A stretch of DNA of 64,000 bases from Mesorhizobium silamurunense (GCF_014843825.1 NZ_JHQR01000075.1:1-64000), one strand, 5' to 3'. Numbered from the stretch's first letter, positions 33,103 to 42,500 are shown. The notes: generated from the letters alone by a model not told the origin. A program made the numbers and translations.

Positions 33103-33726
33103 ATGTCAGCACCAGGTCAGGTCGCGCGCAGGGTTCTCGGCCGCCATTTCAAGCCGGTCGGCAATGTCTATCGCCGTGTGTTCGTCAACCTCGACAGAAT
33201 CGCGGATTTTCTCGACGGCGAATTGCCGAACGGCGCGAAGGTCCTGGACATCGGCGGCGGTGACGGCGCCCTTGTCGAGCGGCTTTTAAATCGGCGCCCT
33301 GACCTCGCGGTTACGATGTGCGATCCAGCTCCCTCGGTCGGCACATTCCTGAGCAATGCAAATCGAGCAAGGGTCGAACTTCTGCCCGCGACTTATCTCA
33401 CCGACGTGATCGGGCTCTATGATGCCGTCACGATTTGCGACGTCATCCATCATGTGCCGGTCGATCAGCGCGACGCGTTCTTCAAATCGCTGGCCGAAAG
33501 CTGCGAACATTGGGCCTGCCGGAAGATCATCCTGAAGGACGTTGAGCCGGGAGGCGTACGCGCCATGCTGTCGCTTCTTTCGGACTGGCACATTACCGGA
33601 GACAAGCATGTCGTGCTGTTTTCACGCTCGGACTTTGCGGCCATGGCGCGACGGTATTTCCCAAAGGCGCAGAGAGCATCGGCTGTACCGGACTGGCCGA
33701 ACTATTGCGAAGTGTTGAGTTGGTAG
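33103..33726 (+). CDS. Class I SAM-dependent methyltransferase
   Basis: 207 residues from the ATG at 33103, with GAGGAATAAGA upstream and only two bases after the GtrA gene. Motif I is VLDIGGGDGALVERLL, followed by MCDPAPS and a motif IV-like VTICDVIHHVP. Residues after 150 (ILKDVEPGG, VVLFSRSDF) fit methyltransferases acting on lipids or sugars. In this cassette a sugar O-methyltransferase is plausible but not shown. Confidence 0.8.
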   Translation: MSAPGQVARRVLGRHFKPVGNVYRRVFVNLDRIADFLDGELPNGAKVLDIGGGDGALVERLLNRRPDLAVTMCDPAPSVGTFLSNANRARVELLPATYLTDVIGLYDAVTICDVIHHVPVDQRDAFFKSLAESCEHWACRKIILKDVEPGGVRAMLSLLSDWHITGDKHVVLFSRSDFAAMARRYFPKAQRASAVPDWPNYCEVLSW

Positions 33727-33738
33727 CTCTGAACGGGA

Positions 33739-35586
33739 ATGCCGGCATGGACCTCTTCCTGGGAGCTGGCGTCCTCAAATTCGCTGTTTGCGGGTGGAGC
33801 GGCGGCCCCGAATAGCGACAGGGGCGCGCAATCGCTGCGCCGCGAGGGGCGCGGGTGGCTCACCCTGAGCCGGTTTGGGGGCATTTTGGACACGCAAGAA
33901 CTTGGACGCAGATCAAGCCAGCTATTCGGTCTCGGGCAGCGCCAGGCAACGATTTTTCTGAGCGTCCTGATCGCACTTAAGATCATTTTACTCTTCATCT
34001 TGGCTTGGAACGCCCGCTTCGTCATGGACGAATTCGTCCAACTCGGATGGGCCAAATATTTCTCCAATGGCCTGTTCGGCACGGTCTGGCACGCCAAGGC
34101 GGTCGGCTATGCGATCTTCTACGAGATCGCACACCTGATCGGTTGGGATGCCACGTCAATTCTGCTTGCTGGCCGTATGCAGACAGCGCTGCTGGCATGC
34201 GCGACCATTGCTTTCGTCTACGCTTGCGCTCGCGCGCTGGGGGAGGATCGGATCCGTGCCTTGGTCATCGTCCTCCTGCTCCTCTGCTTCTCGAATTTCA
34301 TGGAGCGCATCTTTCGCACCATCGCCGAACCGCTGGCGGTGTTCTTCGCCGTGGCGGCGCTGCTGGTCGTCCTGCGGGCGCGTGAATTGAGGGGATGGCA
34401 GCTCGTCGCTGCCGGCGCCTTGAGCGGCCTGTCCTTTCTCGCGACGCAGAAATCAATCTACTTCAATCTTGCGCTCGGGCTTGGTCTGGTCGCCGACGCG
34501 GTTTTGATGAGACGCTACGCGGCGGGCATCGCCCGCGGCGCGTGGCTCGTGCTGGGATGGACTGTTCCCATAATCGCCTATTGCTTCATCTTCGGCGGCG
34601 CCGACCCCGTTCCTGTCGCCAAGAGCCTCGTATTCGGTCCGCTTGAGATCGCGATGCGCGGCGGCGGTGACTACGGGGGGCTGAGGCGCTTCGTGTTGCA
34701 GACGCTCGCGCGCAACTATGTTCTCTATGTCTTCTGCTTCTCCGGCATGGCTCTGTCTCTGATGCAGATCATGAAGCTCGACGAGCGACGGCGAATTGCG
34801 CTGATCTTCTCGGCCGTCGTCACGGTGCTGGTCTTCGCGCACGACCAGCCATGGCCCTACGTGTTCATCATGGCGTTGCCGTTCATGTCGCTATGGTCAT
34901 TGACAATGCTCGACGGCCTCGCAACCCGCGTGCCTTACCTGCGCTTTGCATGGGTAGCGCTCGCCACGGCGATGGCCATAAGCTTCGTTGTCAATTTACT
35001 CTACCTTCGCTTCGACAATGCGGCACAACTTGAACTGGTGGCGCGCGCAGAGTCACTGCTTGCACCGGACGAGCGGTATTTTGACGGCGTAGGAATGCTA
35101 CCCAATCGGATGGAGCCGACAACCTTATGGCTCGACAAACACTACGTGCTCGCGACCTTGCGGGAAGGCAAGAACTCCGCGGCCTACAACGTCCTTGGCA
35201 AGTCTCCGCCAAAGCTGATCCTGTGGTCCTACCGGATGGACTATATCTATCCGGTGGTCGCGCCCCTGATTTTGAACAGCTACGTCCGTGTCGCGCCGAA
35301 CCTCAGGATCGCCGGTTCTCGCCTTCATCCCGGTGAGCGGAAGATTTTCGAGGTTCCGATTGCCGGAAGCTATGCGCTCTACAGCGCTGATGGAACGCCT
35401 TTGCGAGGCCAGGTCGAAATCGACGGCAGCGTGGTTGATCCACCATTTCACCTTACGACCGGGCCAAAGACCGTGACATTGCGCGACAGTTCAGGGGAAG
35501 CATTGCTGCTGCCGACGGGTTCGTACGCCGGCCATTTCAAGGCCGGCGGTGACAACGATTTTCTATTCGATGGTGTCTATGACTGA
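33739..35586 (+). CDS. GT-C type membrane glycosyltransferase (GT39/PMT-like)
   Basis: 615 residues. About 11 membrane segments span residues 70-440. The first periplasmic loop has the acidic pair RFVMDEFVQLG, the catalytic pattern of GT-C enzymes that use polyprenyl-phosphate sugars. The C-terminal 150 residues form a soluble domain ending in a beta-rich stretch (YALYSADGTPLRG). The N-terminal 60 residues are basic and Ser-rich. It closes the cassette and probably moves the flipped sugar onto a cell-surface acceptor. The exact acceptor is unknown. It converges on the EamA gene. Confidence 0.78.
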   Translation: MPAWTSSWELASSNSLFAGGAAAPNSDRGAQSLRREGRGWLTLSRFGGILDTQELGRRSSQLFGLGQRQATIFLSVLIALKIILLFILAWNARFVMDEFVQLGWAKYFSNGLFGTVWHAKAVGYAIFYEIAHLIGWDATSILLAGRMQTALLACATIAFVYACARALGEDRIRALVIVLLLLCFSNFMERIFRTIAEPLAVFFAVAALLVVLRARELRGWQLVAAGALSGLSFLATQKSIYFNLALGLGLVADAVLMRRYAAGIARGAWLVLGWTVPIIAYCFIFGGADPVPVAKSLVFGPLEIAMRGGGDYGGLRRFVLQTLARNYVLYVFCFSGMALSLMQIMKLDERRRIALIFSAVVTVLVFAHDQPWPYVFIMALPFMSLWSLTMLDGLATRVPYLRFAWVALATAMAISFVVNLLYLRFDNAAQLELVARAESLLAPDERYFDGVGMLPNRMEPTTLWLDKHYVLATLREGKNSAAYNVLGKSPPKLILWSYRMDYIYPVVAPLILNSYVRVAPNLRIAGSRLHPGERKIFEVPIAGSYALYSADGTPLRGQVEIDGSVVDPPFHLTTGPKTVTLRDSSGEALLLPTGSYAGHFKAGGDNDFLFDGVYD

Positions 35587-35664
35587 GTGCCGCTCGATCG
35601 ACGAGGTCGACGTCAGCCAGCCTGTCGGATCGCAAGCGACCGGACCGGGCAAATGACCTTGTAG

Positions 35665-36546
35665 CTACGAGGTGGCGACTTCGGCCGGCTGCGGCGCTTT
35701 CCGCTGCAGGTTGAGCAGATTGCCGGTCAGGATCAGCAAGGCGCCGCCGGCGGTGAAGACATCGATCTGCTCGCTGTAAAGCAGCCAGCCGATCAGCGCC
35801 GACAGCGGCACGCGCAGGAAGTCCATCGGCGAAATGACGGTCGCATCGGCGTGGCTGAGCGCGCGGGCCATGCAGAAATGCGAAGACATGCCGGTAAAGG
35901 CGACCACGAATATCGACGGCCACAGTTCTACCGCCGGGTTGCGCCAGACATAGAGCGCCGGGACGAGGCCGACCACGGACTGGATGATCAGCATCCAGAA
36001 GATGATGCGCACGACGCTGTCGGTTCGCGTCAGCGACTTGACCATGACCACCGAGACGCCGAAGCAGATAGCGGCTCCCAGCACGACGAGATGGCCGGGA
36101 TCGACCGAGCCGACGCCGGGACGCACGATGATCACCACTCCGATCAACCCCAGCACGATCGCTGTTAACCTGGGCCGCGACAGCCTTTCGCCAAGAAAGC
36201 TCACCGCCAGGATCGCGGTCCAGATCGGGGTCGTGAACTCGATCGAGATCAGCACGGCCAGCGGAATCAAGGTCAGGGCATAGAGCCAGGCGGCCTGGCC
36301 GGCATAGTGGACGACGTTGCGAGCGACATGGGCGAGGGGGCGCTCGGTGCGCATCGCGTTGAAGCCGCCGCCCGTCATCACCAGCGGCAGCAGGATAAAG
36401 AAGCCGATTACCGATCGCAGCTCCAGTACCTGAAAGACATTGAGCGCGGCGGTCGCGGTGCGGCCGGCGACCGACATCGCCAGGAACGAGGCGATCGACA
36501 GCGCCATCCAGAGCGCGGCCTTGGTGATCGAGGGAGCGGGTGCCAT
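35665..36546 (-). CDS. EamA/RhaT-type (DMT) transporter
   Basis: 293 residues from the ATG at 36546, with ten predicted membrane helices in two EamA halves (ALNVFQVLELRSVIGF and DATVISPMDFLRVPLSALIG are the repeat-specific motifs). No clear ribosome site is seen for this start or the longer one at 36597. DMT proteins carry small metabolites; the substrate is unknown. It lies convergent with the glycan cassette and may not belong to it. Confidence 0.85.
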   Translation of the reverse strand: MAPAPSITKAALWMALSIASFLAMSVAGRTATAALNVFQVLELRSVIGFFILLPLVMTGGGFNAMRTERPLAHVARNVVHYAGQAAWLYALTLIPLAVLISIEFTTPIWTAILAVSFLGERLSRPRLTAIVLGLIGVVIIVRPGVGSVDPGHLVVLGAAICFGVSVVMVKSLTRTDSVVRIIFWMLIIQSVVGLVPALYVWRNPAVELWPSIFVVAFTGMSSHFCMARALSHADATVISPMDFLRVPLSALIGWLLYSEQIDVFTAGGALLILTGNLLNLQRKAPQPAEVATS

Positions 36547-36727
36547 GGGCGCTATTTCGCAAGCCAGACCTTCGACCGCAACCGCTAGTCCATGCATTCG
36601 ACTGGGCCAGCACCGGCGGCGTTGGAAAGCGGCGTTAAAAAACGGTCACGTTGAAGGCGGAACCTGCAGCCGTCGCAGGCGTTCGAGTCGTCATAGTCGC
36701 AGCTTTCGATGCTGGGGGAGACTTCCG

Positions 36728-37231
36728 ATGAAATCGATGATGCTGTTTCTGCTCGGCGGCTGCTTGACGGCAGCGGTGGAGGCCCGTGCCGACGATGCCG
36801 ATTTCCTGCGCTCGTTCCAGGGCAGCTTCGCCGGCAGCGGTACCCTCAAGGTGAGCGCCAGCGCGCCGACGGTGAATATCTCCTGCACCTTCAAATCCGG
36901 CGCCACCTCGACCTCGCTGTCGCTCGACGGCAAATGCCGCGGCCTCATCCTGATGACGCGGGAGATCAGCGCCGATCTCAAGGCCAGCGGCGCCGGCTAT
37001 ACCGGCGTCTATATCGGCTCGCGCACGGGACCGGCGCGGCTAAACGGAAGCCGCTCGGGCAACGCGCTCAATCTCGGCATCCGTTGGGCAAAGGAGGTCA
37101 ACGGCGACCGCAAAGCGCAGTTGACCGTCGAAAAGACCGGCAGCGACGGCATGCGGCTGACGGTGACCGACACCGATCCGAAAACCGGCAGGACCATGGT
37201 GACGAGCCGGATCGACCTGCGGCGCAGTTGA
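36728..37231 (+). CDS. Small exported protein of unknown function
   Basis: 167 residues from the ATG at 36728, which follows GGGGGAGACTTCCG. A signal peptide ends near VEARA (about residue 22). The mature part is beta-rich with a repeated pattern: SFAGSGTLKVSA, NISCTFKSGATS, GYTGVYIGSRTGPARLNGS, AQLTVEKTGSDGMRLTVTD. Two cysteines (about residues 58 and 70) could form a disulfide. I do not recognise a named family. It is divergent from the EamA gene and convergent with dinB. Confidence 0.7.
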   Translation: MKSMMLFLLGGCLTAAVEARADDADFLRSFQGSFAGSGTLKVSASAPTVNISCTFKSGATSTSLSLDGKCRGLILMTREISADLKASGAGYTGVYIGSRTGPARLNGSRSGNALNLGIRWAKEVNGDRKAQLTVEKTGSDGMRLTVTDTDPKTGRTMVTSRIDLRRS

Positions 37232-37259
37232 TCGAATCCGCAATGAATGCCGGCCAGCC

Positions 37260-38576
37260 TCAATCCTCGAGCGGCTCGGGCGGATTGGCGCTGCGCCCCT
37301 TGCCGAAAGTGTAGCCGGTCTCGACGGCCTTCCTGCCGAACTTGTCGCGCAGTTCGTCGATCGCGGTTTCGGCAAGCGCGCGCTTGCGCGACTGGACGTC
37401 GACCAGGTCGGGCGGATCGGCCTTCCCGTCGTCGGAGAGATCGCTGACGCCGATGCCGAGCAAACGGAACTTCGTGCCGTCGGCCTCGCGACGCAGCAGG
37501 TCGAGCCCGGTCTGGAAAATGCGGTCGGCCAGCCGTGTCGGATCGCCAAGCTGGCGGTTGCGGGTGCGGATCTTGAAATCCTGCGTCTTGAGCTTCAGCA
37601 CCACGGTGCGCCCGGCAATGCCGGATTTCTTCAGCCGCATCGAGACTTTTTCCGACAGGCCGCGCAGCACCGGCACCAGTTCCGCCAGCGAGGCGATATC
37701 GGTGTCGAAAGTGGTTTCGGCCGACACGCTCTTGGCATCGCCGTCGGGGTCGACGCGGCGGTCGTCCTCGCCGCGCGAAAGCCGGTAGAGTCGGTCGCCC
37801 ATGACGCCGTAACGGCGCATCAGCTCGCCGCGCTCCATGCGCTGCAGCTGGGCGATGGTGCGGATGCCGTCGCGCTCCAGCGTCGCGGCCAAGGCCTTGC
37901 CGACGCCCCAGATCAACGTCACCGGCTGTCCGGCGAGGAATGTCGGCGCCTCCGCCTCGCCGATGACGGAGAAGCCGCGCGGCTTGCGGAAGTCCGACGC
38001 GATCTTGGCCAGGAACTTGCAGTAGGAAAGGCCGGCCGAAACGGTGATGCCGAGCTCCTTTTCGACAGTCTGCGCGAAGCGGGCCAGCACAAGCGCCGGC
38101 GGCATGCCATGCAGCCGCTCGGTGCCGGCAAGGTCGAGAAATGCCTCGTCGATCGACAGTGGCTCGACCAGCGGCGTCAGCGCCTGCGTCAGCGCGCGCA
38201 CCTCGCGGCCGACCTGGACGTATTTTTCCATATTGGGCGGAATGACCACGGCGTCCGGGCAGGCTTCGAGCGCCTTGAACATCGGCATTGCCGAGCGCAC
38301 GCCCTGGATGCGGGCGATGTAGCAGGCGGTGGAGACGACGCCGCGCCGGCCGCCGCCGACGATCACCGGCTTGTCCTTCAGCGCCGGATTGTCGCGCTTT
38401 TCGATCGCGGCGTAGAAGGCGTCGCAGTCGATATGGGCGATGTGCAGCCGGTAGAGTTCAGGATGGCGGGCAAGCCTCGGGCTGCCGCAGCGCTCGCAGC
38501 GGCGCGTCTCGCCGCGCTGAAAAGCCAGGCAGTCGCGACAAAAACCGTGTTCGGGATTGTTGACAGGAGCCGCCAT
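37260..38576 (-). CDS. dinB: DNA polymerase IV with N-terminal Cys4 extension
   Basis: 438 residues from the ATG at 38576. The Y-family palm has [17 protein letters not shown] and [11 protein letters not shown] with the catalytic acidic residues; the little finger is C-terminal. The first 40 residues add a CRDC-x12-CERC tetrad that looks like a zinc ribbon. It copies past damaged bases. A LexA box at 38583-38597 ends only seven bases upstream of this start, so an ATG at 38588 would overlap the box. The mRNA may be almost leaderless. Confidence 0.9.
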   Translation of the reverse strand: MAAPVNNPEHGFCRDCLAFQRGETRRCERCGSPRLARHPELYRLHIAHIDCDAFYAAIEKRDNPALKDKPVIVGGGRRGVVSTACYIARIQGVRSAMPMFKALEACPDAVVIPPNMEKYVQVGREVRALTQALTPLVEPLSIDEAFLDLAGTERLHGMPPALVLARFAQTVEKELGITVSAGLSYCKFLAKIASDFRKPRGFSVIGEAEAPTFLAGQPVTLIWGVGKALAATLERDGIRTIAQLQRMERGELMRRYGVMGDRLYRLSRGEDDRRVDPDGDAKSVSAETTFDTDIASLAELVPVLRGLSEKVSMRLKKSGIAGRTVVLKLKTQDFKIRTRNRQLGDPTRLADRIFQTGLDLLRREADGTKFRLLGIGVSDLSDDGKADPPDLVDVQSRKRALAETAIDELRDKFGRKAVETGYTFGKGRSANPPEPLED

Positions 38577-38582
38577 CGCTGC

Positions 38583-38597
38583 GAACATAAAGAGAAC
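38583..38597. promoter_or_regulatory. Putative LexA (SOS) box at the dinB start
   Basis: GAACATAAAGAGAAC is an exact GAAC-N7-GAAC repeat, the reverse reading of GTTC-N7-GTTC. It lies 7 bases before the chosen dinB start. Upstream on the minus strand TTGTTG, 17 bases and TACCAT form a possible promoter, so LexA would sit just after the transcription start. Confidence 0.65.
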
Positions 38598-38653
38598 AAA
38601 CGCAATGGTACGACAGTGCTGGGCCGGCAACAAGCTTGGCCTGGGGAAAACGC

Positions 38654-39229
38654 ATGAGCACGACCATAGTACCGCTGACCCCTGAACACTGGACCGACTT
38701 CGAGGACCTCTTCGGCAAGCAAGGCGCCTGTTACGGCTGCTGGTGCACGCATTTCCGGCTGACACCGGCGGAGCGCAGGGCCAGCGACCGCGAGCGCAAT
38801 AAGGATCAAATCAAGGCGCGCATCGAAGCCGGACCGCCGCCGGGGCTTCTGGCTTTCGAGGAGGACAGGGCCGTCGGCTGGATGCAGATCGGCCCGCGCG
38901 CCGACGTGCCCGAATGGAACAATCGGGGTAGGGGTTCGGCGCCGGTCGATCCGGCGGATGCCGGCGATCCGAACGTCTGGGCGATCTCCTGCTTCTTCAT
39001 CCGCGCCAACGCGCGGGGCAGGGGCATCACCCATCGCCTCGTCGACGGCGGCGTCGCGTTCGCCCGCGAAAACGGCGCCAGGCTGCTGGAAGCCTGCCCG
39101 ATCGACCTGTCGCGCGACTCGCGCTCGATCGGCCTGTTCGTGGGCTCATCACGGGTGTTCGAGAAGGCCGGATTCGAGAGGCTTCTGGAGCGCAAGCCCG
39201 GTCGGCCGCTGATGCGGCTTGTGCTTTAG
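38654..39229 (+). CDS. GNAT family N-acetyltransferase
   Basis: 191 residues from the ATG at 38654 (MSTTIVPLT). It has the N-terminal [11 protein letters not shown] motif of a GNAT subfamily and an acetyl-CoA loop [18 protein letters not shown] followed by [13 protein letters not shown]. Substrate unknown. It is divergent from dinB, and the shared 77-base gap holds the LexA box, but there is no evidence that it is SOS-controlled. It is intact, unlike the GNAT remnant near 19 kb. Confidence 0.85.
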   Translation: MSTTIVPLTPEHWTDFEDLFGKQGACYGCWCTHFRLTPAERRASDRERNKDQIKARIEAGPPPGLLAFEEDRAVGWMQIGPRADVPEWNNRGRGSAPVDPADAGDPNVWAISCFFIRANARGRGITHRLVDGGVAFARENGARLLEACPIDLSRDSRSIGLFVGSSRVFEKAGFERLLERKPGRPLMRLVL

Positions 39230-39308
39230 CTGTCGTCTTGCGGCTGTGATGGTATCCTTCTACCGATGGAAAGTGGTTTTGCAATTTGCAATCGAATGGG
39301 GGTCCAGA

Positions 39309-40817
39309 GTGAGACGTGTTCTACCACTTGTTTTAGTTCTTGCGTTCAGCGCACCTGCTCTCGGGCAAGCCGTCGATAGTCAGGGTGCTAAGCAACTGTC
39401 CGACAACCTGTCCCGCTATGTCGGCAAACAAGCGATCGACAAGGGCATCTTGAAAATCGCGACGGAAGGAGACGCTTACAGAATCACCTTCGATTTGAAG
39501 GCGCTTGTAGCGGCACTGCCGGACCAGGCACTAGCGAAACTCGACTTCCCGCCTTACGCGCTGCTGGTCAAACCGCGCGGCGACGGCGGATGGGATGTGT
39601 CTTCGGATTTTTCGACCGAGGGGTCAGTCGCGATCAACGATCCGGACGGCCAGAGAACGGCGGAGATCGCTATCAAGGACGGTAAGTTCACGGGCGTCTA
39701 TGATCCGGAACTGGCAGCATTTACCAGCGGCGCGAGCTCGGTAGCGAGCATGACGATGACGTCGCATATGCCGAGGCAAGTCACGGATTTGAGCGTTGGC
39801 CCAGGCTCAGCAAAGTTCAAAGCCAGCAAGTCAGCAAAAGGTGGTGTCGACCTTAACTTGACGCAGGCGATGGCCGATTTCGTCGAAACGGTCAAGATTG
39901 ACGAGCGGAACGTCGGGGCGATCAGGACGCCGGATCTAGCAGTGGATGTGACCGCTAAAGCCTTACGGACAAGACCGTTTCTGGACCTCTTGGCATTCGC
40001 TGTGGCTCATGAAGACGAGGTTCGGCTGAAAGCCGATCAGGCAGAGCTCAAATCGCTTCTGCTCGCCGCGCTGCCGCTGTGGGACCGGATCGATGGAACC
40101 TACACATTCAAGAACTTCGCCTTTGAAACATACGCCGGCAATTTCGGTGCGGCTCAATTGAGCACCACGTTCGGCTCTGATGGGATCGCGAATAACGGCA
40201 AGCTCGATTATGCAATCAAGGCGTCGGGCTTGACCTTACCTCAGACCTTTCCCGCGTGGACCGCCCCATTACTGCCTACCGACATTGACCTCAACTTCGG
40301 CGGCGCCAATCTCGACCTCGACTCCATGGCTAAGAAGGCAATCGAAGCCTTTGATCTCAACAAGAATCCACCGCTATCGGAAGAATTTGGAGATACCTTG
40401 GTCGCGGAATTTATGGCCAAGAATCCCAAAGGCGTTCTGGGGCACAGCATGCTGAAAGCCGGCGACATCGAGGTCGCGATGGAAGGCGAGATGACGTTTC
40501 CGGGCAAGAAGCCGGATGCGACCTTGACCGTCGATGTCGCGGGCTACGATAAGATCGTGGCGGCCCTGCAAGAGGGGGCCAAGAGCGACGAAGAAGCGGC
40601 ACAGGCTTTCCCCTTCGCGCTTGGCGTCAAGGGCTTTGCCAAGACGCTGCCCGATGGCCGGCTGGAATGGGTGATCAATGCCAAGGCCGACGGTTCGGTC
40701 ACGGTCAACGGCGCCATGCTGAAACCGGCGGATGCCATTCAGGACGGCGGCTCGGGTCAAGATGACGGCTCGGACCAGGACGATAATGGTGGCGCCGGAG
40801 CGAAGCTGCAGCCCTAA
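39309..40817 (+). CDS. Large exported protein of unknown function
   Basis: 502 residues from a GTG at 39309 that gives a clean signal peptide (VRRVLPLVLVLAFSAPALG, cleavage after GQA). The mature protein is a repeated beta/alpha pattern of the kind seen in periplasmic DUF945-like proteins, with GDGGWDVSSDF, IDGTYTFKNFAFE and DGRLEWVINAKADGSVTVNG. The last 25 residues are Asp/Gly/Ser-rich (GSGQDDGSDQDDNGG). The family link is weak. A repeat element begins inside its stop codon. Confidence 0.65.
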   Translation: MRRVLPLVLVLAFSAPALGQAVDSQGAKQLSDNLSRYVGKQAIDKGILKIATEGDAYRITFDLKALVAALPDQALAKLDFPPYALLVKPRGDGGWDVSSDFSTEGSVAINDPDGQRTAEIAIKDGKFTGVYDPELAAFTSGASSVASMTMTSHMPRQVTDLSVGPGSAKFKASKSAKGGVDLNLTQAMADFVETVKIDERNVGAIRTPDLAVDVTAKALRTRPFLDLLAFAVAHEDEVRLKADQAELKSLLLAALPLWDRIDGTYTFKNFAFETYAGNFGAAQLSTTFGSDGIANNGKLDYAIKASGLTLPQTFPAWTAPLLPTDIDLNFGGANLDLDSMAKKAIEAFDLNKNPPLSEEFGDTLVAEFMAKNPKGVLGHSMLKAGDIEVAMEGEMTFPGKKPDATLTVDVAGYDKIVAALQEGAKSDEEAAQAFPFALGVKGFAKTLPDGRLEWVINAKADGSVTVNGAMLKPADAIQDGGSGQDDGSDQDDNGGAGAKLQP

Positions 40818-40905
40818 AGCGCGTCGCGATCTTTCAGATTCGTCCACTGCGCTCATGTCTTTGTCCCGAAACCGGTTCCCACTTTCGGGAGACAGGCTTT
40901 AAAGC
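40816..40905. repeat. Intergenic palindromic repeat
   Basis: It starts AAAGCGCGTCGCGATC inside the preceding stop codon and ends CAGGCTTTAAAGC. Its 3' half has a perfect eight-base stem TCCCGAAA / TTTCGGGA around an 11-base loop. The AAAGCGCGTCGCG start and this hairpin are, from memory, hallmarks of repeats spread in Mesorhizobium. It may end transcription between two convergent genes. Confidence 0.6.
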
Positions 40906-40920
40906 GAGCCTAGTATTACC

Positions 40921-41574
40921 CTAGAGTTCAAGCGCGCTCGCAATCTTCGGCGCCGCCTCGCGCCAGTTCTCGACCGAGATGATGTCGTCCGGTGTCGGCG
41001 GCAGGAAGGCGCGCAGGGCGTTGTCAGCCATCAGGTGGAAGAGGTACGCGTCGGCAACCGAATTGCGCGCCGACATCAGATTGGCGGGCTGGTCGTCGAC
41101 GAAGGCGACGGGCCTGCCCTTGGCGCCGCGCAGCTTGGCGATGGCCGGTCCTTTCGCCATTTCCGTGGTCAGCAGCGGGTAGTTCAGGCCGAGCGCGTCG
41201 AGATGCGCGCGGCGCACGGCGCGGTGCTTATGCGGCATGGCGGTCAGGAGCACGATCTCGGCACGCTGCCCGAGCGTCGCCAGCGCCTCCGCGGCGCCGT
41301 CGGTGATGCTCTGCCAATCGGCCTGCGCGTCGAAGAAATCGCCGAGAAGGGCCGTGACTTCGGGCTGCTCGATCAGCCTGCCGGATGCCGTCTCGGCGAT
41401 GTTCCCGGTGAGGCGGAAGGAGGCGAGCGTCAGTTGGAAGCCGCGCGATTTCAGGAAATGCGGGAAGGGCCGAACGAATTCGAGCACGACATCGTCGACG
41501 TCGAGCACCAGCAGCGGCCGGTCGTCGGCGGCAAGCTCCTCGATCTGACGCGCGGTCTCGGGGTCGTCGCTCAT
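40921..41574 (-). CDS. HAD-superfamily hydrolase
   Basis: 217 residues from the ATG at 41574. HAD motifs: I VLDVDDVVLEF (the two Asp), II LLTAMPH, III the Lys in EMAKGPAIAKL and IV VAFVDDQPANLMSA. It should be a phosphatase; the substrate is unknown. The start overlaps the stop of the DUF3572 gene (ATGA), so the two are translated as a pair. Confidence 0.82.
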   Translation of the reverse strand: MSDDPETARQIEELAADDRPLLVLDVDDVVLEFVRPFPHFLKSRGFQLTLASFRLTGNIAETASGRLIEQPEVTALLGDFFDAQADWQSITDGAAEALATLGQRAEIVLLTAMPHKHRAVRRAHLDALGLNYPLLTTEMAKGPAIAKLRGAKGRPVAFVDDQPANLMSARNSVADAYLFHLMADNALRAFLPPTPDDIISVENWREAAPKIASALEL

Positions 41575-41870
41575 GCCGAGCGCTCGTGGTCGTCGTTGCC
41601 GAGCGGCAGCAGGCGCAAGGCCTTGCCGATGGCGGCCGGCGGCGTGCCGGTCTCCTCGGCAAAGCGCAAAAGCGTCGGCTCGTGGGCGAGGATGAACTGC
41701 AGCACGCCGGCAAGGAAGCCCGGCTCCGCGGCTGCCTTGCGGATCGACTGCGCATCGATGCCGGTAATCGCCAGGAAACGGGGCAAGAGTTCGGGATCGC
41801 CGGCGACGAAGCCAAGCGCCCTGACGGCAAGAGTTTCCGCTTCTTCGCGCATTGACGCTGCGTTCGCCAT
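41571..41870 (-). CDS. DUF3572 family protein
   Basis: 99 residues from the ATG at 41870, helical throughout (EEAETLAVRALGFVAGD, LPRFLAITGIDAQSIR). It matches the small alphaproteobacterial DUF3572 family of unknown function. It is coupled to the HAD gene downstream and divergent from divK; in Rhizobiales the family is often found beside divK, from memory. Confidence 0.8.
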   Translation of the reverse strand: MANAASMREEAETLAVRALGFVAGDPELLPRFLAITGIDAQSIRKAAAEPGFLAGVLQFILAHEPTLLRFAEETGTPPAAIGKALRLLPLGNDDHERSA

Positions 41871-42006
41871 CGTTACCTTTTGCCGGTGTGGATGTGAGTC
41901 TTTCTTCCGCAGTAATGGCAAGCGTCGCTTGCGGCAAGTCTCAGCCGCTTAAGCCCTGCACCCGCAAGTGGAATCGGTGTGCTTTTCCAACGGCCGGTTT
42001 GCGTTT

Positions 42007-42023
42007 CGTCAATCATATTGACG
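42007..42023. promoter_or_regulatory. 17-base palindrome upstream of divK
   Basis: CGTCAAT-CAT-ATTGACG is a perfect inverted repeat 85 bases before the divK start, in the region shared with DUF3572. It is a possible operator. No regulator is known to me for it. Confidence 0.3.
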
Positions 42024-42107
42024 TAGGGTACATGCGGGTTGGGTGCGATCCGGCAAGGACGCATGACGACGGTCTTCGGCTCCGGGGACCGTCGGGACGG
42101 GAAAACG

Positions 42108-42479
42108 ATGGCTAAGAAGGTCATGATCGTCGAGGACAATGAGCTCAACATGAAGCTCTTTCGGGACCTCATCGAAGCCAGCGGTTACGAGACGGTCCGC
42201 ACGCGCAACGGCCTGGAAGCGCTGGACCTGGCGCGCCGGCACCGGCCGGACCTCATCCTGATGGACATCCAGCTGCCCGAGGTGTCGGGCCTGGAAGTGA
42301 CCAAATGGCTGAAGGAAGACGACGAATTGCATTCGATCCCGGTCATCGCCGTCACCGCCTTCGCGATGAAGGGCGACGAGGAGCGCATCCGCCAGGGGGG
42401 GTGCGAGGCTTATATTTCCAAGCCTATCTCGGTGCCGCGCTTCATCGAGACGATCAAATCCTATCTGGGCGATGCCTGA
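42108..42479 (+). CDS. divK: Single-domain response regulator DivK
   Basis: 123 residues from the ATG at 42108 ([18 protein letters not shown]). The phospho-acceptor is Asp53 in [13 protein letters not shown], and [11 protein letters not shown] holds the conserved Lys. Length and sequence match DivK of Rhizobiales and Caulobacter. DivK controls the DivJ/PleC-CckA-CtrA cell-cycle pathway. The following gene is pleD, as in Caulobacter, 21 bases downstream. Longer starts at 42039 and 42063 add a non-conserved basic tail. Confidence 0.95.
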   Translation: MAKKVMIVEDNELNMKLFRDLIEASGYETVRTRNGLEALDLARRHRPDLILMDIQLPEVSGLEVTKWLKEDDELHSIPVIAVTAFAMKGDEERIRQGGCEAYISKPISVPRFIETIKSYLGDA

Positions 42480-42500
42480 TGCCGAGCCGGAGCCTTTGAG

